IMG/VR virus record: IMGVR_UViG_3300043464_002317
Location: 1 to 64,000 of that record
Reading direction: 5' to 3' (one strand)
Length of the DNA stretch: 64,000 nucleotides
Source: a virus
Part shown: piece after piece, positions 23,282 through 32,128 of the stretch
How the letters are laid out: every line of letters starts with the position of its first letter
How positions within the stretch are numbered: position 1 is the stretch's first letter
Program-made: the position numbers and the translations under genes
Notes under the pieces: model-generated
The model's database searches: none
Seen by the model: the letters and a program-made list of their open reading frames with translations, nothing else
Told to the model about the DNA's origin: nothing

Positions 23282-24385
23282 ATGGCTTGGAATGGTAATT
23301 TAAAAGATAATAAAAAAGTAAAAGATATACTTGGCGAAAAAATTTTTAACAAAGTTGTTAAAATTTTAGACGCTTGTTGTGGAGGAATCTCAAAAGATGG
23401 CAATCCAAATGCTTTTCTTAATCAACAAGGGGAATGGGTAGAAGGAGGTGGAGGCTCTCAAGATTTACAACAAGTTACAGATGTAGGCAATACTACTGAT
23501 AATGATATTCAATTTGATGTAGGAGTTGGGATACTATTAGATAATAGTTCAAGACTAAGAGAGGGGACAATTGATGCAGGTTTAGGAGGGAATAAAGGTA
23601 TTGCACAAATTTGCGGTTTAGGTTATGAATTAAAATGGGAAGCAGGGTCATTGTATGTAATGAATGGTAGTGGTAATGGAATAAGACAATCATTATATAA
23701 TTTTACTACAGTACCAACAATAACAGATGATGATACAAAAGGATATACTGTAGGCTCATTATGGACTTTGGATAATAATGACACTTATGTATGTACTGAC
23801 GCAAGTACAGGTGCTGCTGTTTGGGCATTAAAACCTAGTTCTGGATATATTTATGAAATAGGTCAATATGTTGCAGCAGAAGGCGGTGTAATTGCTCATA
23901 GATGGTTATCTGCATCATCACTTGGTTCACCTACTTCTGGCACTATTCAAAATTATTTGGTTGTAGATACAGCAAATTTATCAACATCAGCTTTATGGGC
24001 TAGTTCAAATGTGAATATATCTAATGTTGAAAGTACTTGGGATGGAACAACTAATACAGCAAATTTAATTGCTGCTGGAGCAGGTGGAGGTATAACAGCA
24101 GGTACAGCAGCAGTTTTATGTAATAATAGCACAAACAATAGTAAATTAGATTGGTATCTTCCAGCTGTTGATGAGTTATCTAAAATATGGCAAAATAGAT
24201 GGGATATATCACAAGGTATAACTACTGCTAGTGGAACACAAATAGGATTTAACTTTTATTGGAGTAGTTCGGAGCTTGACACCACCTACGCTTGGGTTTT
24301 ATCCTTCTACGATGGGGTTGCCTATGACGGCTTCAGTAAGAACGCCACCTACTATGTGCGTGCAGTAAGAAAATTCAGTATTTAA
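23282..24385 (+). CDS. C-type-lectin-like adhesin with DGR-type variable end, 367 aa
   Basis: Residues about 1-50 form the anchor module shared with the next two genes (LGEKIFNKVV, DACCGGIS, FLNQQGEW). The C-terminal 130 or so residues match DUF1566/FISUMP-type C-type-lectin folds: WYLPAVDELSKIWQNR, then FNFYWSSSEL, a hypervariable stretch, and YYVRAVRKFSI. This is the fold most often diversified by retroelements. Probably a receptor-binding adhesin at the virion surface. The last 110 bp have strikingly different codon use (see variable region). Confidence 0.8.
   Translation: MAWNGNLKDNKKVKDILGEKIFNKVVKILDACCGGISKDGNPNAFLNQQGEWVEGGGGSQDLQQVTDVGNTTDNDIQFDVGVGILLDNSSRLREGTIDAGLGGNKGIAQICGLGYELKWEAGSLYVMNGSGNGIRQSLYNFTTVPTITDDDTKGYTVGSLWTLDNNDTYVCTDASTGAAVWALKPSSGYIYEIGQYVAAEGGVIAHRWLSASSLGSPTSGTIQNYLVVDTANLSTSALWASSNVNISNVESTWDGTTNTANLIAAGAGGGITAGTAAVLCNNSTNNSKLDWYLPAVDELSKIWQNRWDISQGITTASGTQIGFNFYWSSSELDTTYAWVLSFYDGVAYDGFSKNATYYVRAVRKFSI
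24257..24370 (+). other. Candidate DGR variable region (VR)
   Basis: From the TAT-TGG of YWSSSE to the YVRAVR codons, about half the codons end in C (GAC ACC ACC TAC ... TCC TTC TAC ... GCC ... GAC GGC TTC ... AAC GCC ACC TAC), whereas flanking phage genes strongly prefer A/T in third position. That is what results when AAC codons in a template repeat are mutated at their adenines. Boundaries approximate; template repeat and reverse transcriptase are not in this window. Confidence 0.7.
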
Positions 24386-24409
24386 TATAAATTTTAAAAA
24401 CCAAAAAAT

Positions 24410-24688
24410 ATGACAAACATAGAAAACTTAAAAGAAAACAGAAAAGTAAAAGATATTCTAGGCGAAAAAATCTTTAACAAAGTTGTAAAAATTTTAGATG
24501 CTTGCTGCGGTGGAATCTCAAAAAACGGAGATTCAGCAAAAGTCTTAACACAAACAGGAGAATTTCTTCCTACATCTGACGTATTATTTCTACTACCGTC
24601 ATATGCTGACGATGTAGCAGCTGGCGCAGGTGGTTTAGTTGAAGGACAATTATATAGAACAGCGAGTGTAGTTAAAGTTAAGCTTTAA
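24410..24688 (+). CDS. Short anchor-domain paralogue, 92 aa
   Basis: Residues 8-45 are nearly identical to the anchor of the preceding adhesin (KVKDILGEKIFNKVVKILD then ACCGGIS). The rest (SYADDVAAGAGGLVEGQLYR then TASVVKVKL) is a short phage-fibre-like ending often seen as a C-terminal tip in Bacteroidota phage proteins. It could be a small virion cap/decoy, or a remnant adhesin that has lost its receptor domain. Confidence 0.7.
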   Translation: MTNIENLKENRKVKDILGEKIFNKVVKILDACCGGISKNGDSAKVLTQTGEFLPTSDVLFLLPSYADDVAAGAGGLVEGQLYRTASVVKVKL

Positions 24689-24697
24689 TAATCTTTA

Positions 24698-24716
24698 TAG
24701 ACTAAATTTTAGTCTA
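24698..24716. promoter_or_regulatory. Perfect 19-nt palindrome between fibre genes
   Basis: TAGACTAAA-T-TTTAGTCTA, 9-bp arms around a single base. There is no U-tract beyond it. May form an RNA hairpin or a protein-binding site between the 92-aa and 652-aa fibre genes. Confidence 0.5.
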
Positions 24717-24735
24717 CACCCATATAAATAAAAAA

Positions 24736-26694
24736 ATGAGCCTCAATCAACAACAACCTGATAAGTTAAGATATTTTTTTGGGAATAACCTCTACTACAA
24801 GTTCAAAAAAGTTTTTGACGCTTGTTGTGGAGGTATCTCCTTTAAAGGAGATGAAAACAAATTTTTAAATCAACAAGGAGATTTTGTTGAAGCGACTGCC
24901 TCAGCTTCTATTGAAGACATTACCTATTTAGAACTATACAATCTTACAATAAATGAAGAATTAACACCTCTTCAATGGTATAGACTTACAGATTATAAAT
25001 CAGTAAATTTTCTTAATGGATGGCAAATAGCTAATGAAAATTCTAATTTTAACAACAATGCTCCAACCGACCCTAATTTTATTCCGAGAGAAGTTTATAC
25101 AGGAGATACAGAAGTTCTTTTACTTCAAGCAATTACAGAATCAGAAATTTCACCAATAGGTTATTCAGAAACTTATCCACAAGATATTATCCAGTATAAT
25201 CCTTTGGTAAATAAAATTGGAGTTGGTTTGTATATAAATAATGGTGCTACATTACCTAATTTATCAGTAGTTTCAGGCTTTGACCTTCAATGGGATGGCA
25301 CTAATGCTTATTTTGAAATGCCAATCGGTTATCCTGCTTTATTTGGACATTATTTTCGTATTTATTTTACTTTAGATAGTGGTAATGTTGTAAACGAGGG
25401 AGTATTTGAACCTTTAAATTCAGGAATAGCTACTTGTCAATTTCCCGAATCAACTGTAGTTACAAGAATTAAAGTAGAAAATGGAGGAACAAAAATTTTA
25501 CTGTTAGATATAACCCAACAGGATGTAAATGATTACGATATAAATACGCTTTTTGTTGAAACAGTAACAGCAATAGAAAACGCTTACGGTTGGATTGAAA
25601 GAAGACAAGATACAGAAAGAAATATAGATGTTCCTTTCGACTTTAGAGGTAGAAAATATCGTAGATTTGAAATAGATATGTCACCTATACACCCTTCATT
25701 TGGAATAGTTTATGCAGGTATTGGTGATGATTATAAAAATTTAGGTACTACTGGAAATTATAAAGACTTTCCATGTTTTAGTGAAACTAACTCAACTTTC
25801 GATATTCAATGGAACGATATGGGGAGTCCTGACTCTTACTATTTTAGAGGGTTAAATGATAATAATGTATTTCAAGGTGTTTTTGTAGCTAATAATTTAC
25901 AATGGACAGTGAGGGATAATACAGGTATTGAAGAAATAACTTTAAATCGCATTGAAAATTTTTTTTCGTTGAATATAATAGTTTCTATGTCATCGAACAA
26001 TATTAAAGATGGTTTTGAATCTAGTGTTATTGGCAATTATTTTTCCAACAATAACGTAAAAAGTGGTTTTTATAATAACGTAATAGTTAGAGATTTTTAT
26101 AATAACAATATAGGGGTAAGCTTTTATGATAACATAACAAGTCAATATTTTATTAATAACACAGTAGGAGATGAGTTTGCTAATAACATTACAGGTGAAT
26201 ATTTTACCCAAAACACTATAGGAAATTATTTTCAAGACAACGAAATAGGTGATAACTTTCAAAGTAATAACATAGGTAATGTATTTGACAATAACAATAC
26301 AGGTAATTACTTTGTTTACAACAACATAGGTAATGATTTTAAAAACAACGAAATAGGTAATAGCTTCTTCAACAATAACACAGGTAATTACTTTGCTAAC
26401 ACCAATGTAGGTAATAGTTTTGGAAACAACTATATAGGTGAGAGCTTTCTTTCTAACAACATAGGTAATGACTTCTTAAACAACAATGTAGGTAATGACT
26501 TCTTAAACAACAATGTAGGTAATGACTTTCGATTAAATACCACAAAAGCATTAGTAAACGGTATAAATTTTACATCTGCTACTCATGTTTATGGTAATTA
26601 CAATTGTGAAATATTTAAAGCAAGTAATTCAATTCTATATTTAAGTTATTTTAATGGTACAGCAGTTGTATACCCAGCATCAATAAACTCATAA
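24736..26694 (+). CDS. Tail-fibre protein with anchor domain and 20 nonapeptide repeats, 652 aa
   Basis: The same anchor (DACCGGIS, FLNQQGDF) at residues about 30-55. A middle region with beta-strand-rich unknown domains follows. From residue 421 to 600 there are about 20 tandem 9-residue repeats of the form N-N-x-I/V/T-G-N-x-F-x, which should fold as a beta-solenoid shaft, and then a small C-terminal domain (FTSATHVYGNYNCEIF). A long fibre/spike for host contact is likely. The last repeats are identical at DNA level, indicating recent slippage. Confidence 0.75.
   Translation: MSLNQQQPDKLRYFFGNNLYYKFKKVFDACCGGISFKGDENKFLNQQGDFVEATASASIEDITYLELYNLTINEELTPLQWYRLTDYKSVNFLNGWQIANENSNFNNNAPTDPNFIPREVYTGDTEVLLLQAITESEISPIGYSETYPQDIIQYNPLVNKIGVGLYINNGATLPNLSVVSGFDLQWDGTNAYFEMPIGYPALFGHYFRIYFTLDSGNVVNEGVFEPLNSGIATCQFPESTVVTRIKVENGGTKILLLDITQQDVNDYDINTLFVETVTAIENAYGWIERRQDTERNIDVPFDFRGRKYRRFEIDMSPIHPSFGIVYAGIGDDYKNLGTTGNYKDFPCFSETNSTFDIQWNDMGSPDSYYFRGLNDNNVFQGVFVANNLQWTVRDNTGIEEITLNRIENFFSLNIIVSMSSNNIKDGFESSVIGNYFSNNNVKSGFYNNVIVRDFYNNNIGVSFYDNITSQYFINNTVGDEFANNITGEYFTQNTIGNYFQDNEIGDNFQSNNIGNVFDNNNTGNYFVYNNIGNDFKNNEIGNSFFNNNTGNYFANTNVGNSFGNNYIGESFLSNNIGNDFLNNNVGNDFLNNNVGNDFRLNTTKALVNGINFTSATHVYGNYNCEIFKASNSILYLSYFNGTAVVYPASINS
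25996..26535 (+). repeat. 27-bp coding minisatellite (about 20 copies)
   Basis: In-frame 27-bp units encode NNxIGNxFx. Copies toward the 3' end (around 26452-26532) are almost identical, while those at the 5' end are degenerate. This gradient suggests expansion/contraction at the 3' side. Confidence 0.85.
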
Positions 26695-26706
26695 AAATTA
26701 ACCAAT

Positions 26707-27051
26707 ATGAAAACATTAGTAGAAAAATCAATTAAAATTACAGGAGTACCAAAGTTTAACGCTAAAACTCTATTTGACTTAAATCAAATACCAATATTAG
26801 CAGAAGATGCAACCGAAGAACAAAAGAAAGAAGTTAAAGAAAAAGAATCTGAAAATAAAAGAATAACTTCTGATAGAGAATTTATCTCTTTAACTATTAT
26901 TTCAGGTAGGAAATTAGTTGTTCAATTTGAGTTTGAAGAGGAAGGTGTTAAAACAAAAGATAAAGTTTTAATCTCAATTCCAAAAACAGACTCAGAAGAA
27001 GAAATAAAAGAATTTATCATAAATGCAATAAACAGCCAAAAAGATAAATAA
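26707..27051 (+). CDS. Hypothetical protein, 114 aa
   Basis: A charged alpha/beta protein with a central Lys/Glu-rich helix (EEQKKEVKEKESENKR). It sits between a fibre gene and the holin gene, and translation may be coupled to the holin (2 bp gap). No family recognised; possibly a fibre-assembly chaperone by position only. Confidence 0.55.
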   Translation: MKTLVEKSIKITGVPKFNAKTLFDLNQIPILAEDATEEQKKEVKEKESENKRITSDREFISLTIISGRKLVVQFEFEEEGVKTKDKVLISIPKTDSEEEIKEFIINAINSQKDK

Positions 27052-27052
27052 A

Positions 27053-27529
27053 ATGAAAACACCAGCACAAGAAATAACATTTTCTGTTTTGCATATTAAA
27101 TCTTTTCCAGACTTTATATTTAATTTATTTGTGACAATATTTTCATTTTTTTTAGGGTACTTTCAAGTTATTACTGTAGGTAGCTCTAACCTTTTTATGG
27201 CTGTTGCAATTGTTGTTGTTATAGATTTTATTTTTGGCTCACTAAATGCTGTATTAGACCCTAAAAAACATTGGGAAACAAGAAAAGCTTTGAAAATAAT
27301 CTACTATTTATTTACATATTGGCTTATGGTTTTTATGGTTTTAGCTATTGAAAAAGCGCATCCAGCAGCATTTTTTCTCAGCGAAGCTATTATTCTACCT
27401 ATACTAATTTTTCAGACTATCTCAATATTAAAAAATATGTCTTTGTTAGGATTAATACCAAAAGGACTACTTTTAGAAATATTGAAAAATATTGATTCAT
27501 ACAAAACAAAACTTTCACAACAAGAGTGA
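27053..27529 (+). CDS. Holin, phage holin 4 superfamily type, 158 aa
   Basis: Three to four hydrophobic segments (about 24-40, 47-66, 83-103 and 105-130). The diagnostic pattern is VVVIDFIFGSLNAVLDPKKHWETRKALKIIYYL (motifs DFIFG and ETRKALK), then E....I..F..ISILKNMSLLG. This matches the Bacteriophage_holin_4 (toxin secretion/phage lysis) family. It makes inner-membrane lesions that release the lysozyme encoded at 32857. It lies in the fibre module, not next to the lysozyme. Confidence 0.8.
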   Translation: MKTPAQEITFSVLHIKSFPDFIFNLFVTIFSFFLGYFQVITVGSSNLFMAVAIVVVIDFIFGSLNAVLDPKKHWETRKALKIIYYLFTYWLMVFMVLAIEKAHPAAFFLSEAIILPILIFQTISILKNMSLLGLIPKGLLLEILKNIDSYKTKLSQQE

Positions 27530-29265
27530 AACTAAAAGAATTTGATAAGGAAGAAGTAATTGAATTTTTTCGCTCTCTAAATAGAAAAATAGAGAGCTTA
27601 ACTTGTTTTGTAAAAGAGTGCTGTGAAAAAGTCCCTATAAATATAGGAAATGGTGCAAAAATTTATAAAAGGTTTTTTAATAATAAATGGGAATTTAAGA
27701 GTTTAATTCCTGGGGCTAATATCGGAATAACTGAGACTGAAAATGAAATAGTTGTTTCTAATACTATGCCTCCAGTAAGTTGTGATTATATTGAAAATTG
27801 TATTGGCATTACACCTTTAGGAGATGCAAATAAATACTTAAATGAACAAGGAGATTTTTTAACAATAACAGTTCCTCCTTCGTTTATACAGTCAATATCT
27901 GACACATCAAACATTGACCTTACTGTTACAGGAACAACTTTATCTGCCGATTTAACAAATACTACAGTTACACCTGCTACTTATGGAGATGCAAACAATA
28001 TTCCTCAAGTAACAGTAGATAGTAAAGGAAGAGTAACAAATGTTACAGATATTCCTATTACAATTCCACCTAATTTTATAGACAGTGTTTCTGATACTTC
28101 TTCTATAGATTTAACAGTTACAGGTACTACACTATCGGCAGATTTTATAAATAATGCAGGATATACAACTAACACAGGAACTGTTACTTCTGTAGATTTA
28201 ACAATGCCAAGCGCATTCACTGTATCTGGTAATCCAATAACAACTTCTGGAACTTTAGCAGTAACGGGTGCAGGATTAGTTAGTCAATATGTAAGGGGAG
28301 ATGGTACGTTAGCTAATTTTCCAGCATCAACAGGCGGAGGTGCTTCACAATCATTTTATTTGAATGGTTCGGTTTCGCAAGGTACTTTTGGAGGAATAGC
28401 ATGTAAAGAAATGGACAGAGTACCAATATTAGGCGCAGGTACTGATTTCACTATAAACACCAACGGATATATTCAATCTTTTATTACAGATGCTAACGTA
28501 CCTAATCAATTACAAATACCAGCAGGAAATTGGAACTTTGAAACCTATTTTAGTGCGTCAAGTGGTGGTGGTTCGCCATCTTTTTATGTAGAATTATACA
28601 AATGGGATGGAGCGACATTATCATTAATAGCTTCAAGTTCAGCAAATCCCGAAGGTATTACAAACGGAACGGCAATAGATTTATATTTAACTGCTTTAGC
28701 AGTTCCACAAACAGCATTATTAGCAACGGATAGATTAGCAGTTAGAATATATGTTAGTAACAGTGGTAGAACAATTAAATTGCATACAGAAAATGGTCAT
28801 CTTTGTCAAGTTATTACAACATTTTCAACTGGAATAACAGCATTGAATGGTTTAACCGACCAAGTTCAAAACTTATCAGTTGGTACAAGCGGAACTGATT
28901 TTGCGATTAGTTCAATAAGTCCAACGCATACATTTAATTTACCAACAGCAAGTGCATCAAATAGAGGTGCTTTGAGTTCAGCGGATTGGACAACTTTTAA
29001 TGGCAAAGTAAGTTCTGTTTCAGCAGGAACAAATATATCAATTACAGGAACGGCAACCAGTCCAATAGTTAATAAATTAAATTCTGAAAGACGTAATGAC
29101 TGGGTAGCACCTTATTCTTATTGTGGAACAGCTCCAAATGGTTCAGCAGAATCAGCATCAGTGTGGACAATATATAGAATACAAGTAGCAAGTGATGGAA
29201 CGGTGACTACATTATCAGCTACAAATGTAGCATGGACAGATAGATTAATAGCAATATATACATAA
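27526..29265 (+). CDS. Tail-fibre protein, 579 aa
   Basis: A GTG start overlaps the holin stop (GTGA). N-terminal helical part with FVKECCEKV, then a remnant of the anchor-type phrase (GDANKYLNEQGDFL), then two near-identical tail-fibre repeats: SISDTSNIDLTVTGTTLSAD and SVSDTSSIDLTVTGTTLSAD, with VTVDSKGRVTNVTDIPI between. GLVSQYVRGDGTLANFP follows. The C-terminus (NDWVAPYSYCGTAPNGS...) is a globular tip. Fits an adhesion fibre of repeated beta modules. Confidence 0.75.
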   Translation: MKLKEFDKEEVIEFFRSLNRKIESLTCFVKECCEKVPINIGNGAKIYKRFFNNKWEFKSLIPGANIGITETENEIVVSNTMPPVSCDYIENCIGITPLGDANKYLNEQGDFLTITVPPSFIQSISDTSNIDLTVTGTTLSADLTNTTVTPATYGDANNIPQVTVDSKGRVTNVTDIPITIPPNFIDSVSDTSSIDLTVTGTTLSADFINNAGYTTNTGTVTSVDLTMPSAFTVSGNPITTSGTLAVTGAGLVSQYVRGDGTLANFPASTGGGASQSFYLNGSVSQGTFGGIACKEMDRVPILGAGTDFTINTNGYIQSFITDANVPNQLQIPAGNWNFETYFSASSGGGSPSFYVELYKWDGATLSLIASSSANPEGITNGTAIDLYLTALAVPQTALLATDRLAVRIYVSNSGRTIKLHTENGHLCQVITTFSTGITALNGLTDQVQNLSVGTSGTDFAISSISPTHTFNLPTASASNRGALSSADWTTFNGKVSSVSAGTNISITGTATSPIVNKLNSERRNDWVAPYSYCGTAPNGSAESASVWTIYRIQVASDGTVTTLSATNVAWTDRLIAIYT

Positions 29266-29277
29266 AATAAAAAAAAT

Positions 29278-29574
29278 ATGCCTTTAATAAGCACACAACC
29301 AACAATAGTAGACGGAAAAGAATATCCATTTTTAGCATTAAATATGGCGGTAAGTCCATTTTGGCAACCTCAATATGTAGGTGGTTCAATAGCTTTAAGA
29401 TTTACTCCATTTAGATATGATGAAAATCATAATGTAGAAAAATTAGAAAATCCTGATTATCAAAAAGTACTTAGCTTAATGGATGTATTTGATAATGGTA
29501 CAACCGAGGAAAAAGATATTGCAAATAAAATAATGCTACAAATTCAAGAATTAATTAATTATAAAGGTTTTTAA
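29278..29574 (+). CDS. Hypothetical protein between fibre genes, 98 aa
   Basis: A small protein with a beta-rich N-terminus (MPLISTQPTIVDGKEYPFLA then LNMAVSPFWQP...) and a helical C-terminus (KVLSLMDVFDNGTTEEKDIANK). It overlaps the next fibre gene by one base (TAATG). Location suggests a fibre chaperone or adaptor, not proven. Confidence 0.55.
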   Translation: MPLISTQPTIVDGKEYPFLALNMAVSPFWQPQYVGGSIALRFTPFRYDENHNVEKLENPDYQKVLSLMDVFDNGTTEEKDIANKIMLQIQELINYKGF

Positions 29575-30698
29575 TGGCAACTATAACATCAGCAGCAACA
29601 GGCAATTGGTCAGCAGGCGCTACATGGGTTGGAGGAGTTCCTCCTACATCAGTAGATGATGCTGTAATTGGTGCAGGACATACTGTAACACTTGACGTTG
29701 ATGCAACAGTAATTAGTTTAAGTGGTGCTGCTAATGCAGCTTCAAATTTAGCAATAACAACAAGCAGGAATTTTACTTGTACAGGGGCTAATGGAATAAC
29801 ATCTAAGACTGTATCAAATGGAGGTGCTTTAGTCAGAATAACAGGGGTGGGAACTACAGTTAATATTAATTCTAACATATCTCATACAGTTGCAGTTGCA
29901 GGAACAGGAACTTTTGCTTTACAGGTTTCAACAATATGCACAGTAAATATTGTTGGTAATATAATTGTAGGTGATAATATAAATCATGCTACTTTAGTTA
30001 TTGACGCTGCAACTGTTAATATAACAGGTAATGTAAGTGGTGGTAGCAATGCAATCAGAGTAAATGGAAATTCAACTCTTAATATAACAGGAAATGTTAC
30101 AGGTGGAGCTGCAGGCACACAAGCTACAATAGCTAACGCAACATCAGCTTGTACAATAAACATTACAGGAAATTGTACTGCTCAAACAAATATTGCATTA
30201 ACGTCTGCACAAAATAGTACAATTACAATAGTTGGAACAATAACAGCTAGTAGTACAGTAGTTGGAGTTAATATGTCATCTGGAAATATTACAATTTCCA
30301 CACCTTGTCTAAACGGCACAAATGGTGCAATGGCAGTATCAGCTCCAATTGTAAAAATATACAGTAGTGCAATTGCAAGTTGGGGATTTTTAACAGATAT
30401 TCCAGCAACTAATAAATTTCTTTATTCAGCAGGGGTAGCACTTGGCAACCCAGTAATAGGAGATGTTAGAGATGGAACAGTATATGGAGCATCAAATGAA
30501 TTAACAGGCTCATTAATTATGGCAGTACCAAGTGATGTAAGAAAAAGTGTTCCTACAGATGCAACAGTTGGAACAGCAGATTTAACAGCACAAGACATAT
30601 TTACAGAAATAGCAAGTAGTTCTGACCCTATTGCTGTAAGATTAAGAAACATAGCAACAGTACAAACTACTGGAGCACAATTAGCATCATATAATTAA
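29574..30698 (+). CDS. Beta-helix surface protein with G8-like N-terminus, 374 aa
   Basis: N-terminus (residues 4-45: TSAATGNWSAGATWVGGVPP...) is like the G8-type opening GNWS..TWVGGVPP.. of Bacteroidota surface proteins. It is followed by a long right-handed beta-helix rich in NITGN-type turns (about 115-240), and a C-terminal conserved tail (SAGVALGNPVIGDVRDGTVY and SDVRKSVPTDATVGTADL). A putative receptor-binding or polysaccharide-active fibre. Paralogous to the next gene. Confidence 0.7.
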   Translation: MATITSAATGNWSAGATWVGGVPPTSVDDAVIGAGHTVTLDVDATVISLSGAANAASNLAITTSRNFTCTGANGITSKTVSNGGALVRITGVGTTVNINSNISHTVAVAGTGTFALQVSTICTVNIVGNIIVGDNINHATLVIDAATVNITGNVSGGSNAIRVNGNSTLNITGNVTGGAAGTQATIANATSACTINITGNCTAQTNIALTSAQNSTITIVGTITASSTVVGVNMSSGNITISTPCLNGTNGAMAVSAPIVKIYSSAIASWGFLTDIPATNKFLYSAGVALGNPVIGDVRDGTVYGASNELTGSLIMAVPSDVRKSVPTDATVGTADLTAQDIFTEIASSSDPIAVRLRNIATVQTTGAQLASYN

Positions 30699-30700
30699 TT

Positions 30701-31888
30701 ATGGCTGATAAGTATCCTACAATAAATGGAAATTGGAGTAATCCTCTTATTTGGAATGGATTATCTAAACCCATTGCAGGAGACGATGTATATGCAGATG
30801 GTAAGACTGTAACTATTGATGAAAATGTAAATGTCGGAACTATTAGAAATACGCTTAGAAGTGGTGGTACAACAGGAGGTGCTTTCTTAGTTACTTCTGG
30901 AGGGTTTACCATAACAACTACATCCGCACAAGGCTTTTTCCCTAACATAGGTACATACCTATTACAGTTAAGCCACACTACAGGAACAAACATAATAAAT
31001 GGCTCGATAGTCTGTCCAGGTACATCTAATAATGGTATATCAATTAGTGGTGTAGGTGGGACTACTAATATCAACGGAAACATAACAACTAATGGAGCTT
31101 CGATTGCTCTTCTTGTTTCAGCGGCAGCTACGGTTAATATAGTTGGCAATTTACAAGCAGGCACTTCATCAATTTGTTGCTCTATTACAGCAGCAGCAAC
31201 TTTAACTGTAATTGGAAATGTAACAGGGGCAGCAGGAGGTGGTGGTGCTGGTATAAACAATGCATCAGTAGCAGCAACAATTACTATAACTGGCAATGTT
31301 ACAGGACAAGCAGGTGCTGGGATAAGTAGCAATCAAAACTCTACAATAAACATAACAGGTAATCTTACAGCAAATAATACAAATGCTGTATCATTAACAG
31401 CATCACCAACAACAACAGTAGTTGGAACAATTACTGCTTCAAACAGTGCAGTAGGTTTAAACCAAACAGGAGGAACAGTTACTTTTTCAGGAACAGCAAT
31501 TAATGCAAGTAATGGTGCAATGGCTATTTATTGTCCTACTATTAGATTATACAATGCTAATACAGTAGAATGGAGATTTAGGGATGAATTAGGTAATGTA
31601 AAAACATTATACAGTGCAGGAATAGCATTAGGAAACCCTGCTATTACAAACGTAAGAAGTGGAATTACTTATGGAGCATCATTAGAATTAACAGGAACAA
31701 TGATAGTTCCAAGTCCAAGTGATGTAAGAATTTCAGTACCAACAGATAATACAGTAGGAACAGGACAATTAACAGCAGCAGATTTTCTTGCTGCAATAGC
31801 TGCTTCATCTGACCCTATAGCTGTAAGATTAAACAATGTATCTACAGTAGATACAAGTGGAGCACAAATGGCAAGTTATAACGTATAA
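30701..31888 (+). CDS. Paralogous beta-helix surface protein, 395 aa
   Basis: The same architecture as the previous gene, starting 2 bp after it: NGNWSNPLIWNGLSKPIAGD, beta-helix with NITGNVTG-type turns, and a near-identical tail (SAGIALGNPAITNVRSGITYG, SDVRISVPTDNTVGTGQL, SGAQMASYN). The N-terminal halves diverged more than the tails, so the shared C-terminus may be the virion- or trimer-forming part. No catalytic residues recognised. Confidence 0.7.
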   Translation: MADKYPTINGNWSNPLIWNGLSKPIAGDDVYADGKTVTIDENVNVGTIRNTLRSGGTTGGAFLVTSGGFTITTTSAQGFFPNIGTYLLQLSHTTGTNIINGSIVCPGTSNNGISISGVGGTTNINGNITTNGASIALLVSAAATVNIVGNLQAGTSSICCSITAAATLTVIGNVTGAAGGGGAGINNASVAATITITGNVTGQAGAGISSNQNSTINITGNLTANNTNAVSLTASPTTTVVGTITASNSAVGLNQTGGTVTFSGTAINASNGAMAIYCPTIRLYNANTVEWRFRDELGNVKTLYSAGIALGNPAITNVRSGITYGASLELTGTMIVPSPSDVRISVPTDNTVGTGQLTAADFLAAIAASSDPIAVRLNNVSTVDTSGAQMASYNV

Positions 31889-31899
31889 AAATTAAATAA

Positions 31900-32028
31900 A
31901 TGGCAAAAACAAAACAAACTTCTGTAGGAACTTACAATCCAAAACCTAAGAGTAAGGGAAAATACAAGAAAAAATTAAATAAATCTGAAAAACTTTCGAC
32001 CAAACCTTACGTTGGACAGGGAAGATGA
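31900..32028 (+). CDS. Very basic small protein, 42 aa
   Basis: MAKTKQTSVGTYNPKPKSKG followed by KYKKKLNKSEKLSTKPYVGQ and GR: about one third Lys/Arg with an Ala-Lys start and a YVGQGR end. It could bind nucleic acid or be a small head/ejection peptide. It lies 11 bp after the beta-helix gene, and the stop lies just before the late promoter at 32046. Confidence 0.55.
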   Translation: MAKTKQTSVGTYNPKPKSKGKYKKKLNKSEKLSTKPYVGQGR

Positions 32029-32045
32029 AATAAAAATAGTGTTTC

Positions 32046-32097
32046 ATAACAAAAAAAGTTATGTTTTCCAATCGTGTCTTAATTTTCAGTATATTTA
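32046..32097 (+). promoter_or_regulatory. Late composite promoter (lysis block)
   Basis: ATAAC (32046-32050), AAAAAAA, GTTAT (32058-32062); 27 bp; TATATTTA (32090-32097), one mismatch in the -7 box. It shows that the coding start of the next gene must be downstream of about 32100. Confidence 0.65.
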
Positions 32098-32128
32098 CAA
32101 CAAAATAACCCAGATATGGGCATACACC

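Noticed and set aside
25996-26535. Regular repeats as a possible CRISPR array
   Set aside because: Units are contiguous, in-frame codons without unique spacers; it is a coding minisatellite.
30667-31332. Leftward 221-aa frame opposite the beta-helix fibre
   Set aside because: Low-complexity Pro/Val shadow of a Gly/Thr/Asn-rich fibre gene; same for 29555-29878 and 28005-28220.
32012-32128. Upstream in-frame extension of the spanin-like gene
   Set aside because: It would place the late promoter (32046-32097) inside the coding region and overlap the preceding small basic gene; the ATG at 32129 with an immediate membrane segment is better.
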